DNA of 64,000 bases. It comes from Cryptomeria japonica (lineage: Eukaryota > Streptophyta > Pinopsida > Cupressales > Cupressaceae). The stretch lies in contig NC_081413.1 of NCBI RefSeq assembly GCF_030272615.1, positions 552,449,136-552,513,135 of the forward strand, written 5' to 3'. The translations under genes were made by a program, and so were the position numbers. The notes under the pieces are model-generated. The model had not been told where the DNA came from. It saw only the letters and a list, made by a program, of their open reading frames with translations, and did no database searches. Within the stretch, counting starts at the first letter, position 1; each line of letters begins with the position of its first letter. Below are positions 23,601-34,299 of this stretch, piece by piece.

Positions 23601-25202
23601 TTGCAGTTCAATGGAAGATCCAAGAACTTCGCGTTTTTGGGGATTCTCAACTGGTCATCCGTCAAGCAACTGATGATTACCAAACAAAAGATGAAAAGCT
23701 AATGCCTTACAAACAACTGGTAGATTATTTGAAACAACACTTCACAAAGATAGATTTTGAGTAGATACCAAGAGAACAGAATCATGCTGCAGATGCCATG
23801 GCTACGATTGCTTCGCTCATTGATCTACCACAAAATGAGAGCTGCTATGAGTTCCTGGTAGATAATCTGTTGATTCCTTCATACGAGATCACTCCTACTG
23901 AAATGATATGCGTTGTTGGTCCTGAATCCCAGTTATATGGCTCCATATTCACATACCTTCGCGACAATATCTTACCTCCCGATCTATCGAACAACCAACG
24001 CCGCACTTTCATTTGCCAATCCTCTCGATACATCATTCTAGTTGATATCCTATACCGACGAGGTCTAGATGGGACCCTTCTTAGATGTTTAGAGAGTGAC
24101 GAAGCTCAGATTGCGTTACGAGAAGTGCATGAAGGGATATGTGGTCCGCATACTAGTGGTCCTACCTTGGCCAAGAAACTCATCAGGACTGGATATTACT
24201 GGCCTACTATGGAAAAAGACTCATATCAGTTTGTCAAGAAGTGTAGGCAGTGTCAAATTCATGGAGACCTCATACATGCACCAGCACAAGAACTACAACC
24301 ACTCGCATCTCCTTGGCCCTTTTGTCAGTGGGGACTCGATCTCATAGGCAAGCTTCACCCTCCTTCCAATGGTCATAAATTTATTATCACAGCCACAGAG
24401 TATTTCACAAAGTGGATTGAAGCCGTGCCTCTCACCCAAGTTATAGGGAAACAAATTGCTACCTTCATCCTGAACTACATCATTTGCCGATACGGGATTC
24501 CTACTTCCATTATTACTGATAACGGGCATCCTTTCAAAAATTAGGATGTTCGTGAACTCTGTGACCGCTTCCATATCTCTCATCGTTTCTCCACACCATA
24601 TTACCCCAAAGGTAATGGCCAAGCTGAGGCGTCTAACAAAATAATTCTCAAAATCCTTAAAAAGATAGTCGACGACGTTGGCCGTAACTGGCATATCCAA
24701 CTCAATCTTGCACTTTGGGCCTACCGTACAAGTGTCCGCACACCTACAGGAGCTACACCTTATTCACTTATCTACGACGCTGAAGCCATCTTGCCTATTG
24801 AGGTCGAGTTACCTTCTTTACGGGTCTCTTTGAGAAACATAATCAACGATGAAGATTACAGGGTCTCTCGCTTACAATAACTAGAACTGCTGGAGGAACG
24901 AAGACATACTGCTTTTAATCATCTCAAGGCTTACCAACAACAAATGAGTCGTAGCTACAATCACAAGGTCAAGCCTCGCACATTTGAGGTAGGTGACTTA
25001 GTCCTCAGAGAAAACCCCAAGAATCAGCAAGACAGAGATAAGAAGGGCAAGTTCGAACCAAACTGGCTTGGTCCCTACATTATTACAACAACATATGGAT
25101 CTGGTGCATATTAGCTCTCAACTACAGAAGGTGAACCTTTGGAGGATCCTATCAACAGCATGCACCTTCGCCGGTTCTACACATAGCTCATCAGAGTATC
25201 CT
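17666..25202 (+). pseudogene. E1 gag-pol polyprotein (Tat-like Ty3/gypsy)
   Basis: The ATG at 17666 opens 2032 codons to a TAG at 23762, and the same frame continues to 25202. Domains by residue: Gag about 346-508; zinc knuckle C-x2-H-x4-H-x4-C at 615-628; aspartic protease with DGGAG at 856; G-patch-like segment 1094-1137; RT with YVDD at 1635-1638; first RNase H about 1777-1900; second RNase H from about 1926 (FDGS Asp 1931, AEYEAL, GDSQL). After the first stop come the integrase HHCC zinc region, core (DLIG, ITDNG, and a GNGQAEA Glu near 24620) and C-terminus. Further in-frame stops are TAG 24542, TAA 24878, TAG 25112 and TAG 25184. No frameshift is seen. Two RNase H domains fit the Tat lineage. 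No chromodomain is seen. Confidence 0.93.
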
Positions 25203-26915
25203 AATTCAAAAATACAAAAAAATACAAAAAAAATCAAAAAATTTCAAAAATACAAAAAAAAATTATAAAACAAAAAAAATCGTTACTTGGTGAAAACCTG
25301 ACAAACAGGCGCCTTATGACACAAAAACATTGAAAAATCAAAAAAAGTAAAGAGAAATAATTTCGTCCAACGGTGAAAACCACTTCGGTGGCGCCCTGGG
25401 CAAGTACCATGGTGAAAACTGGGTCACCAGCGCCATGTGTAGAGACATTGCTCCTCCCTCCTTCAGGATTATCTTCATCATTTCACTTTGCACACACTCA
25501 CAACCTATTCATTCACAATAAACTTACCCATTCCCATCATGGCTTGTTATTGATCTACCTAAGATTGGTTAGCCATCCATAACCCTCCCTTTTCACTCCC
25601 TTTCCATCCATAATAAATCAGATCCTATCTGTGACTACGGCAAATCCTACGTCTAGTGATGGGTGTGGAACTAAGAACATCACATGTTTCGAGGAGTACA
25701 GTTTCTTCCAGTTTCCTTCAAGTCTATCCGCGCACAATCCACAATAAAGCAACATCTGCATCACCAGATCCGCAATAAAGTTTCATCTTCTCCGCAATAA
25801 AATATCAGTTTCATGGATTCAGTCAGTTTCAGATGAGACACAATAGCAACAATGGGCTTCAACAAATCAAATCTTTCAACAGACTCAGACAACATTATGG
25901 TTCAGTGCTATCTATCCTTTTTGTGAAAGTGAACATTGTGACTACAATCAAACATGACTTATACAAGTGACAAGAGACACTAAACGTGAAGACTACAGTG
26001 GATGTTGGTGTCGAGTCTTGGTTTTCTTTTGATTTTTTGGTGACATGTCTTTTAGCTTTTCCAGGATGTCTCTGACTAGAGATTCTATCTCCAGGATGTC
26101 TTTGACTAGAAAGGCGAGGATGGGGTATCGTCACCTATTTGCATTTGCTGTCTGTGGATTGTCTCTTAGTAATGCTATGACTTGTCCAAGGATATGAGGA
26201 CACTGTGAGTCTAGTATGAACTGGGGCATTCCTTGTTTGTGACTGTCTTATCTCCATGCAAATGGGTACAATGACTTTCTGGGTCGAACAAATGCCTCGA
26301 TTGTCATAACCTATTTTGCCATAATAAAGCTCAATGATGATAACGCACAAGAAGCTCTTTCACGTTCATATCTTCTGTCTTCCATCCCCCTTTCTTGATT
26401 GACTTCCATCGTCCTTCTCGAGTCCGCGTAGCCCGCTATCACATGACTGAGTATAATGACACACCAAAAACATTTGCATTTCATATAGTTACACCTGCAT
26501 CACCACATATAAGCATTTTAGATATCACAATTGCATCACATCCTGCATACAACATATGTTAGCACATCTTACATTTTCATCAGGTAAATAATCATTTGCA
26601 TTATCATATTCATTTGCATTACATACATTCACATTTGCATCATGCATCGCATATAAAACATAAAAGAACAAAAACATTGCATTGCATCATATACATATTT
26701 GCATCCATATCATAAAACATGTATCACATAAGAACATCTCATCACATAAGGTACACATGCATATAGCTACCGCAAAAATGGTGAATCATCTCTCATATAT
26801 AATCAAATGTGTCATGATACAATGATGTCAAAAGAATCATATAGTTACAAAATCACCCGTAGGTGTCTACAATACAAAAATGGTACATATACTGATACAA
26901 GGGAGCCCTCTATGG
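25203..26915. other. E1 spacer between integrase and the antisense PMD gene
   Basis: There is no supported gene. An A-rich stretch follows pol, then GGTGAAAACCACTTCGGTGG and similar words, short CCGCAATAAA repeats (about 25735-25805), and an ATGCAAATG/CATTTGCAT-rich zone (26440-26860). The same order, reversed, is found in E2 (55876-57576), and a diverged version lies in E0 (39596-42169). Confidence 0.7.
26440..26860. repeat. CATTTGCAT-rich low-complexity zone (E1)
   Basis: Words such as CATTTGCAT, CACATTTGCAT and CATATACATTTGCAT recur irregularly. Reverse-complemented zones of the same kind lie in E2 (55930-56290) and, longer, in E0 (39640-40800) and its duplicate (48540-51140). Confidence 0.65.
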
Positions 26916-28879
26916 CTATGATGAACTCTCTCCCTCGAAGACGCCTGGCCTCAACGGATGTTGAGCTATAGATGGACCCGCTCCAGGATCCCCCTGCCTG
27001 TCTGGTGGTGGTGGAGGACCCATGACCCCACCACTAGATGCCTGCCTCCTCCGGCTCCCTCCCGTAGCCGTCGCTATCCGCGATGGTCTATGGAAGCTCC
27101 TCGCCCGTTGATCTGCTGGCACTGCACCATAGTAGAGGTCCCTCCAGTAGCCAATCTCCTCTCCGGCTCGCAAGACATACGTGTAGCCTGCCCTTGTGTC
27201 CTCCGCCGCCTGCCTCCCTGCCCTCAGCGCTGTCTCAGCCTCAGTGTAGCACTAAATCGCCTGATCCCTCTCCCGCTCAGTATCCCTGAGCCGGGTCCTG
27301 AGTCGATCCCTCTCCCTCTCCAGCTCTTGGATCTCGTCTGCCTGGCCTTGGTAGATCTCCCTGAGCTCAATCAGCTCATCCTCCTCAGGATCCCCACCCT
27401 TTGCCTCTGCCTGTGGCTCTCCCTCTGCGGGTGCCTGCACCTGTACCTGCCTCTGTCCAGGTGCCTGTACAGGCACCTGTCCCTGTACCTGTCCCTGTCT
27501 CGGTCCCTGTGCTCTAGGACCCTATGCTGCTGGTACCTGCAGGGGCACTCCACCGCGACCCCTCACCACCTGGGTTGGTCCCTCCTGTCCCCCCTCCCTC
27601 CGAGGTGCCACCCTCCTCTCTCCCACTACTCCCCTCCGCCTCCGTCGGCCTCGGCCACCATCCCCTCCACCATCATCATCATCATCCCCTCCAACCTCTC
27701 CCTCCAGCAGCTCTCCCGGATCTGTCAACCGCGGAAACGGATGCTCTGCCCAATACGCGGAGTACTCTGCATCCATGCCTGCATCCTCAACATCCGGCCA
27801 CATATCCCAGGGTAATGGCATCATCTCAGCCAGCTATGTGATGGCCTGATCATATGATAACAATGGCCCGAACTGTGCCTGATCCCTGACTGTACGGGCA
27901 TACATACCCGAGCCTCGTGGCATCCTCTGGATCTTGCCAAACTGTCAGCAAACCCTGTCTACCAGCTGTCTCTCCAAAATGTAGGGCGTCCGCCCAATCA
28001 GATATTTTCTCCTGAATGTATATGGCAGCTCCACTGCGTCATCCTCTCACTCCTCGCACCCCAGGTACGACCTCCAGATGACTGTGTCAATATCATCTAT
28101 AACACGCCTCCAGTGCTCTAGCCGGCCAATCCGAGGCTGTGACGTAATCATATCATACAGATGTACAAAACTCCGTCCATGCCCTCTGCCCCTAAAGTGA
28201 ATCGGCCATGTGATAGGCAGATGCTCATATGCCCAAACCTGTAGAAGTGTCACTCCACAACACAGTCCCACTGATCCATGGTAGACGAACTGGTGAAGCT
28301 CATGATATAGGTGTGCCAACACACATGGACCCCATGCATATCTGGTGTGCTGAGTCACCAATATCTCCAGTGCTCCTCCCCAACCCATTGCCAACCCCCG
28401 TGTCGCCCTCTCCGGACACAGAAAACCACTGATGGCTCCTCCAATCACAGCTGGCAAAGCTAACCCTGTCGCAGTCATGGTGTCCCATGCCACATGTCCT
28501 GCTCTCATCTCTAGGCCGAGATCCTAAAACACCCATCTCAAAGCCTCTCTGTCTCCATCGCGATCGTATGGAATCAGCTCTCCATCGATCGGTATGCACA
28601 GAATCCTATAAACATCCTCAAGGGTGACTGTCATCTCCCCCATCGGCAAATGAAATGTACATGTCTCGGAGTGCCATCTCTCCGCCAGCGTAGTCAGCAA
28701 ACCCATGTTTGCTCGAAACTCAGGCACATATAATACATGTCGGAGGCCCATCTCCTCGATCGCCGCTCTGTCCTCAAGCGACAACTCTGGTTGCAATCTC
28801 TGTGTAGACGGGAATCTCTCCCGTGACTCTAACATAGGCAGATACTCCTGCAGTCACACAATCAATCATGTCAGTTATC

Positions 28880-29270
28880 GTGGCATTCACTGTTTATCAC
28901 AAAATGTTGCTTGCTATCTAAATGCATATGGCTATCTATCCTAGTGACACTCACTGTTGATCACAAAGTGTTGCTATCTATCCTAGTAGTGCTCCCTGTT
29001 CATCACAAAGTACTACGTGTGTGACATTCTCTGTTCATCACAAAGTGTTACTCACATTTAGCACTCCCTGTTCATCACAAAGTGTTGCTCATCCTTTGGG
29101 TACTCCCTGTTTGTCACAAAGTACTCTATCTTGGTACTCACTGTTCATCACAAAGTGCTTTGATCTATCCTAGTCTTACTAGAGGACCTGCTTGAGTGTA
29201 TCCTCTCAGCAGCTTATCTAATCGACAGCGTATGTTCATCACAGAACTGTCGATTTGACCTAGAAGACCA
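28880..29270 (-). repeat. Tandem TTTGTGATGAACAGGGAGTG repeat in E1 PMD intron
   Basis: About ten copies of a 30-45-bp unit built on TTTGTGATGAACAGGGAGTG (minus strand) fill the 3' half of intron 1. E2 has the same array in the same intron (55085-55400). Confidence 0.85.
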
Positions 29271-29284
29271 AAACCATGCATTTT

Positions 29285-29545
29285 GACACACAAACGCACT
29301 TTAAACTCATAAACGCGCTTTTAGACTGCACAAACGCGCTTCTGCAACACAGATGCACCTTCTGGACATAAACGTGCCTACATTATGCACAAACACGACT
29401 TTGGAACATAAACGCCCCTACAGTACACAAACGCGTCTGAAATGCACAGACGCGGCCGCATTGAACACAAACGCGGTCCCAGACGTAAACGCGCCTGGAA
29501 CCAACACAGACGCGCCTGGCACTGACACAAACGCGGTTGCGCGTT
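29285..29545 (-). repeat. CGCGTCTGTG repeat cluster 3 (E1 PMD intron)
   Basis: About twelve copies of CGCGTTTGTG/CGCGTCTGTG read on the minus strand, just downstream of the exon 1 donor. The word is the same as in the gag-pol leader but on the opposite strand. Confidence 0.85.
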
Positions 29546-29808
29546 TTTGCATTTTTTTGTACCCTATTCCTAGCGCATTTATTGTTACCTACTGAGCATT
29601 AATGACAAAAATTGAAATGCGTGAAAGTACGAGGAGGTTTCATGGTACTCACCGGCTCTCCTGCCTCTGCTGGCCTCTGAAATCGGCGAACGCGCTCGAA
29701 TCTGTGTACGAAAGCCATCGCTGCTGACTGTTGTTGCTCTTTTCTCGCTCTGCACTGTGATCTCGTGAGAGTGTAGATGACAATGAGGATGTCTTTTGCC
29801 CGTGGTCT

Positions 29809-29817
29809 ATCTTATAG
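29809..29817 (-). promoter_or_regulatory. TATA box of the E1 PMD gene
   Basis: ACTATAAGATAG on the minus strand lies about 95 bp upstream of the start codon at 29718. The sequence around it (GGGTAGACTATAAGATAGAC) aligns with the E2 promoter, which reads CTATAAATAGACC. Confidence 0.65.
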
Positions 29818-30046
29818 TCTACCCTATCCCTGACCTTCATTTCCCGAGTCAGTCGTCCTCATCCCGTGACTTTGTCACTTTATTCAATCAATCCATTCTA
29901 GCCTTTCTTTCTTATCGAGAGATTGTCTGTGATCTTTTCAGACATTTTCATCCAATCTCTCAAGGGGGCATATTATTCCCATACTGGGGCAACTTTGTAT
30001 CAGTTCATCTTATCTTCTTTGAAACAACGTGACAAGCCGCATTGTC

Positions 30047-30062
30047 TCAAAGAGGGGCAAAA
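30047..30062 (+). promoter_or_regulatory. Polypurine tract of E1
   Basis: TCAAAGAGGGGCAAAA directly precedes the 3' LTR at 30063. It would prime plus-strand synthesis. Confidence 0.9.
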
Positions 30063-30894
30063 TGTAGACACCTAAAATTGTCATGTTTAATTAAATAAAT
30101 ATTTTATTTATTTAATTATCTAAGCTTAATTCTTCTATTAATTAAATAAATCTTTATTTATTCTATTAATTCATTTATCCTCTTCTAGCCTTATTTCTTA
30201 TTTAAATAAATACATTTATTTATTTAAATTACCCCTTTCCTAAATTAAATAAATATTTTTATTTATTTAATTGTCCTATTTCTTCTATTAATTAAATAAA
30301 TATTTATTTATTTAATTAATTCATTAGCTTTTTCTACACATGACACATGTCATTCATCTCTTAATTCCTACACTATCTACCCCTTTCATTATTTTATTAT
30401 TTCTTTTACCTACCCTCTAATCCTAGCCAACCTCTCTTTTTACACCTCTCAATCTTATCCCTCCATTTCATATTGTGTCTTCTATTTAAGAAGATGCTTT
30501 CTTCATTATCAAACCCTAATGATCCTAATCATTCTATGCATCCTAATCACTCATGCTAATAACCTAATCACTCAGCCTAATCGACAATTTGGAGGACTTG
30601 GCTACACTACGATCCTACTTGCAACCACATTCCATTCTTTGTTGAGCTCTTGTGCATATAAAAATCTGAGAGCAAATATATCAAGCAAGATCAATGGAGA
30701 TAGGAAGAATGGAGATCAAAACCCTATTGGACATGTGATGGTATAATCTTTGTGATTTCATTTGATTTGCATTGTCTTAGGTAATCTTCATATGTTATGG
30801 TGGATCTTTGTTCATTGTTAGGCTAGGGTTTTGTGGTTGAATTCATTTAGCCTTTCAATTCTGTTATTATTGTTATCCATTTTCACCATACAAA
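30063..30894 (+). repeat. 3' LTR of E1
   Basis: It is 832 bp, the same length as the 5' LTR, with about 10 differences by eye. Its last bases read TACAAA where the 5' LTR has TACACA, so the terminal CA has mutated. The target duplication GTAGC follows at 30895. Confidence 0.95.
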
Positions 30895-32054
30895 GTAGCA
30901 AAACAACTGATATTGGTGTTGATATGTGTAGGAGGATCTTCTCGTCTTACAGATGTGGGAGAGGCATCCCACCACATAGTAGTTGCGTGAGGAGTTGACG
31001 GAGGTAGAGATAAATTGTATCTGTGCAACTATTTTGTATGATATGATGCACCTACCCATGATTCAGACGAATCACAATCTACTGATAGCATTGGTGGAGA
31101 GATGGCACAACGAGACATGCTCCTTTCATTTGGTGATGGGAGAGATGAATGTGACATTGGAGGACATGTGGAGGATATTGCATATCTCGATCAGAGCGGA
31201 GCTTGTGACATATGATCGCCACCTAGGGATGACAGCCATATAGAGGATCTTTGCGAAGGATGTATATATCGAGGATGGCTCTGTGGAATGGGAGGATATA
31301 GCAGCATTGTATGAGACCCTACCCTCAGTTCTAGCAGGTATCATTGGGGGTTTACTGTGCTCTGATCGACGTTCACATGGATTGGCCGTTGGGTGGGGTC
31401 AAGTTATAGAGCAGATGGTGACAAAGGGGACTCCCTATGCATGGGGGCCATGTGGATTAATGCACCTTTACAGGGATTTACATGAGACAATGTACCGAGA
31501 GATGAGATCACTAGGGGTAGGGATCACTTTATTACATATCTAGGCATGGGAGCACTTGCCAGTCACACAACTAGTATGCTTGAGATTTAGGGTGATAGAT
31601 CAGCCCTATGTGTGTATGTATGGAGGTATGATGACCCAACCCGATTTAGGGAAGATGGAGTTTTGGTGATGAGCATTGGATGACCTAGATATAGTTATAT
31701 GGAGGTTGTATACTAATTGTGAGCCCTGGGAGGATGATGGAGAGGTCCTATTGTATGTATTTGTGATGCATTTTTTGATTGGTTGCACATCCTACTTTGT
31801 GGAGAGACATTTGTCAGGGAGAGTGATGAGACAGTTTTGATGGAGGTAGAGTTTGTCAAGGGGTTCCGGGGAGCATACATGGGTAGTGCGGGAGAGATTT
31901 CAGTGGGGGCCAGTTTTACCTTATGATTAGGCCCTTGCAGAGTTTCGGTCATTACACATGAGACCATGGAAAATGAGGCCAAAGATTGTAGATGCAGGGG
32001 TGACAGAGGAGTATACAGAATATCGCGCCATGCATCCAATTCCATGGATTTCAT

Positions 32055-32838
32055 TGTTGGCAAATGCACACTCCAATGAGAAATTGTAGGTGATTGAAGG
32101 TATTTCATTGATGGCAACCTTACAAGATTATGATACCGACAGGCACTGGCACTAGTAGACTCAACACCGGCACATAGATCACCGGCACCGAAAAGATTGA
32201 TCACCAGCACCATGGCCGACAAGAATTTTGTTCAAATGTATTTTGTATTTAATTGCAAAATCTTTTGTAAGTTGACTTGGCGGATTGTAATATGACTCAT
32301 ATAAGTATGAGATCATTGTAGATAATTTAGTGTGTGATAGATGGAAGGAGCATACCTAATATGCAAATTGTAAGGCAGATATTGGATAAGGGTTTATGTA
32401 TATTGCAAAGCTTAAACCAGTACTAAATCTACCATAGTAGATGCTAATCTGAAGTAGTACAAGAGATTGGATTTGTATAATCCAATTTTGTAAGTCAGTG
32501 AGACTTCTTTTGTAACTGGGCAGTGAGCTTTAGGCACTTGGCCTTCCTGCATGTGCAGGCCAATATTGTAAACATTAATATTCCCTTATTGGCCAGTAAG
32601 CAAATATTGTGGGTCACAAATCCCACTGAGGTTTTTCTCACACTGGGTTTCCTCGTTAAAAATACTGTGTTATGGTGTGTCTCTTATGTTGTGGTTATTG
32701 CTCTTATTTACTGCATTATTTTTGGTTTATCGGTACACAGTTTTGATATGCTTTTCATGTTATAATTCAACTAAATACACATACCGGTTAGATACTGATT
32801 CACCCCTCCTCCTCTCAGTATCTTTGGGAATCCTAACA
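32055..32838 (+). repeat. 5' LTR of C1
   Basis: TGTTGGCAAA to CCTAACA. It contains the palindrome CCTGCATGTGCAGG near 32550, also present in the 3' LTR and nearly so in C2 (CCTACATGTGCAGG). Confidence 0.88.
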
Positions 32839-32840
32839 AT

Positions 32841-32850
32841 TGGTATCATA
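32841..32850 (+). promoter_or_regulatory. Primer binding site of C1
   Basis: TGGTATCATA starts two bases after the LTR and matches the start of the common initiator-Met tRNA site (TGGTATCAGA) at nine of ten bases. Confidence 0.75.
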
Positions 32851-32909
32851 TACTGGTCCTCCATTTTCAAAAGCCTAACAGATTGAGGAAGATCTTGACA
32901 CTAGTAGAG

Positions 32910-33993
32910 ATGGAAAACTTGAGAAAGCAACTGGAAACAACTCTTTTAGACTATGATGCAGAAAAAGTGAAGAATATCAAACTTGAAGATGATTTGAAGG
33001 CTGCACAAGATATTATTCAAGGACTTCAAGAAAAATTCACTATTGCAAGGAATAAGAGAAGAGAACTTTGTGAAAAGATGCAGAATGATGAAGATGAAAA
33101 AGAAACTCTTAATGATTTGGTGAACAAGCTAAGACAAGAAATCAGTACAACGAAGAATGAGATGCAGGATATGACTATGAGATTTTGTAAAGAAATTGAA
33201 GATGGAAAGAAGAATGAAGATGACTTGACTAGAAGAATCAATGATGCTACAAATGAAAATTTACGACTCAACCATGAGAATGATATGCTAAAAACAGATC
33301 TAATTCACTTAGAACATGATAAAACTGAATTCATGAGATAGAAGGATTTCTTGGAAAATGAATTGGCTACTGCAAATCAACACAAGGAAAAATTCAAGAA
33401 AAGTTTAGAAGAACTTGATGACATGCTGAAAAATCAAAAACCTAATGGTGATACAAATGGCCTTGGCTTTGAAGTTGGTGAAAGCTTCGGTACTGCAAAC
33501 AAACATGATCATAGCAAACTGATAAGACAACCTAATGATTACAAATTTAATGGGAAATGCTTTACCTATAACAAGTATGGTCATAAAGAAAATAAGTGTA
33601 GATCTAGAAACTATCAGAACACTAATACACCCACCGGTCAATGTTCTAAATGCAGCAAAGTTGGTTATAATTCAGAAAATTGCAGAATGAATGTAAGACA
33701 TTATGTTTGTGGAAGATTTGGACACTTATCTAATCAATGCAGAACACATACCGACATAGGATATGGGAAAGCTATTTAGAAAAATAATGTGACTTGTTAT
33801 GCTTGTAACAAGATTGGACATATTGCTAAAGATTGTAGAAGGCATCACCGACAAATAACAAAGGACCCAGCTTGAAAGGTAAAGAAAAGGTTGAAGAGGT
33901 AAAGCAAGAATTCTCAAAACAATGGATCAAAAAGTCAGATCAAAATGTTGATGGGAATACTCCTCCACCGGCAGGAGAATTTTCATCTAATTA
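32910..33993 (+). pseudogene. C1 ORF1: coiled-coil and CCHC zinc-knuckle Gag-like protein
   Basis: The start ATG at 32910 (MENLRKQLET) is preferred over an upstream TTG. The first about 150 residues are charged heptads typical of a coiled coil. Then come four CCHC-like units at about 33560-33835: CFTYNKYGHKENKC, CSKCSKVGYNSENC, a third lacking its first Cys, and an intact CYACNKIGHIAKDC. Three of the four have lost a metal ligand. In-frame stops lie at 33339 and 33777 (TAG), and there is a frameshift near 33845, after which the tail ends GEFSSN at about 33993. Zinc knuckles of this kind bind RNA in Gag proteins; this is probably the Gag of the element. The C2 copy at 53156 matches its coiled coil. 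Confidence 0.75.
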
Positions 33994-34299
33994 AAGGAAA
34001 ATCCTTTGGGGGTTTGGAAACAAACTGAAAAACATGCTAATATACCCTCGGTTGATGGTGAGAAGTTGAATTACTTCTTTACCAGCAGATGAGTTAAGTT
34101 GTGACTTAATCGGCAAGCATTAAATGTGGTAGTTGGAGAAAATAACATTATAAAGTAAGTGTTTTGGCTTTTTTTTCCATTCACTGAGCATTCAAATCTT
34201 TGAGAGTGCAAAAATTCCCAAGCGAAGGCATCCTTAGCGAAAAAGTGAAGCAGTTCATCCAAGCACTTATCCTTAAGGCAGATTGAGGTATTTATAACT

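Larger units (their letters stand above)
26916..29718 (-). pseudogene. Antisense spliced PMD gene carried by E1
   Basis: Exon 1 (29718-29653, 22 codons, starting MAFVHRFERV) ends at donor GTGAGT. Intron 1 is 28848-29652 and ends TGACTGCAG. Exon 2 (28847-26916) is one 644-codon frame. Both join in phase 0. PMD motifs are ERWHSETCTFHLPMGEMTV, TLEDVYRIL, YAWGPCVLAHLY, WAYEHLP and ERQLVDRVCRQFG. The C-terminal part has an Asp/Gly/Arg stretch (about 27650), a predicted coiled coil (ELERERDRLRTRLRD, about 27300) and a Pro-rich tail. Stops at 28524 (TAG), 28047 and 27945 (TGA), 27834, 27522 and 27252 (TAG) break it, with no frameshift. The exon is GC-rich, unlike its surroundings. It is antisense to gag-pol, so genomic RNA cannot lose this intron by splicing. 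Confidence 0.88.
14533..30894 (+). mobile_element. E1: complete 16.4-kb Tat-like Ty3/gypsy element
   Basis: Two 832-bp LTRs bound the element. Five-base target duplications GTAGC flank it exactly (14528-14532 and 30895-30899). Inside lie a primer binding site, a 2.3-kb leader, gag-pol on the plus strand, a 1.7-kb spacer, a PMD gene on the minus strand and a polypurine tract. By eye the LTRs differ at about 10 positions (~1.2%), so insertion is recent relative to E0, whose PMD intron it occupies. The coding regions are broken, so the copy is not autonomous now. Confidence 0.95.

Noticed and set aside
17666-25202. Chromovirus identity for E1
   Set aside because: No chromodomain is seen after integrase, and the second RNase H domain points to the Tat lineage.
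26958-27815. Plus-strand frame of 285 codons, Pro/Leu/Ser-rich
   Set aside because: It is the opposite strand of the GC-rich C-terminal part of the E1 PMD gene, where stops are rare by composition.
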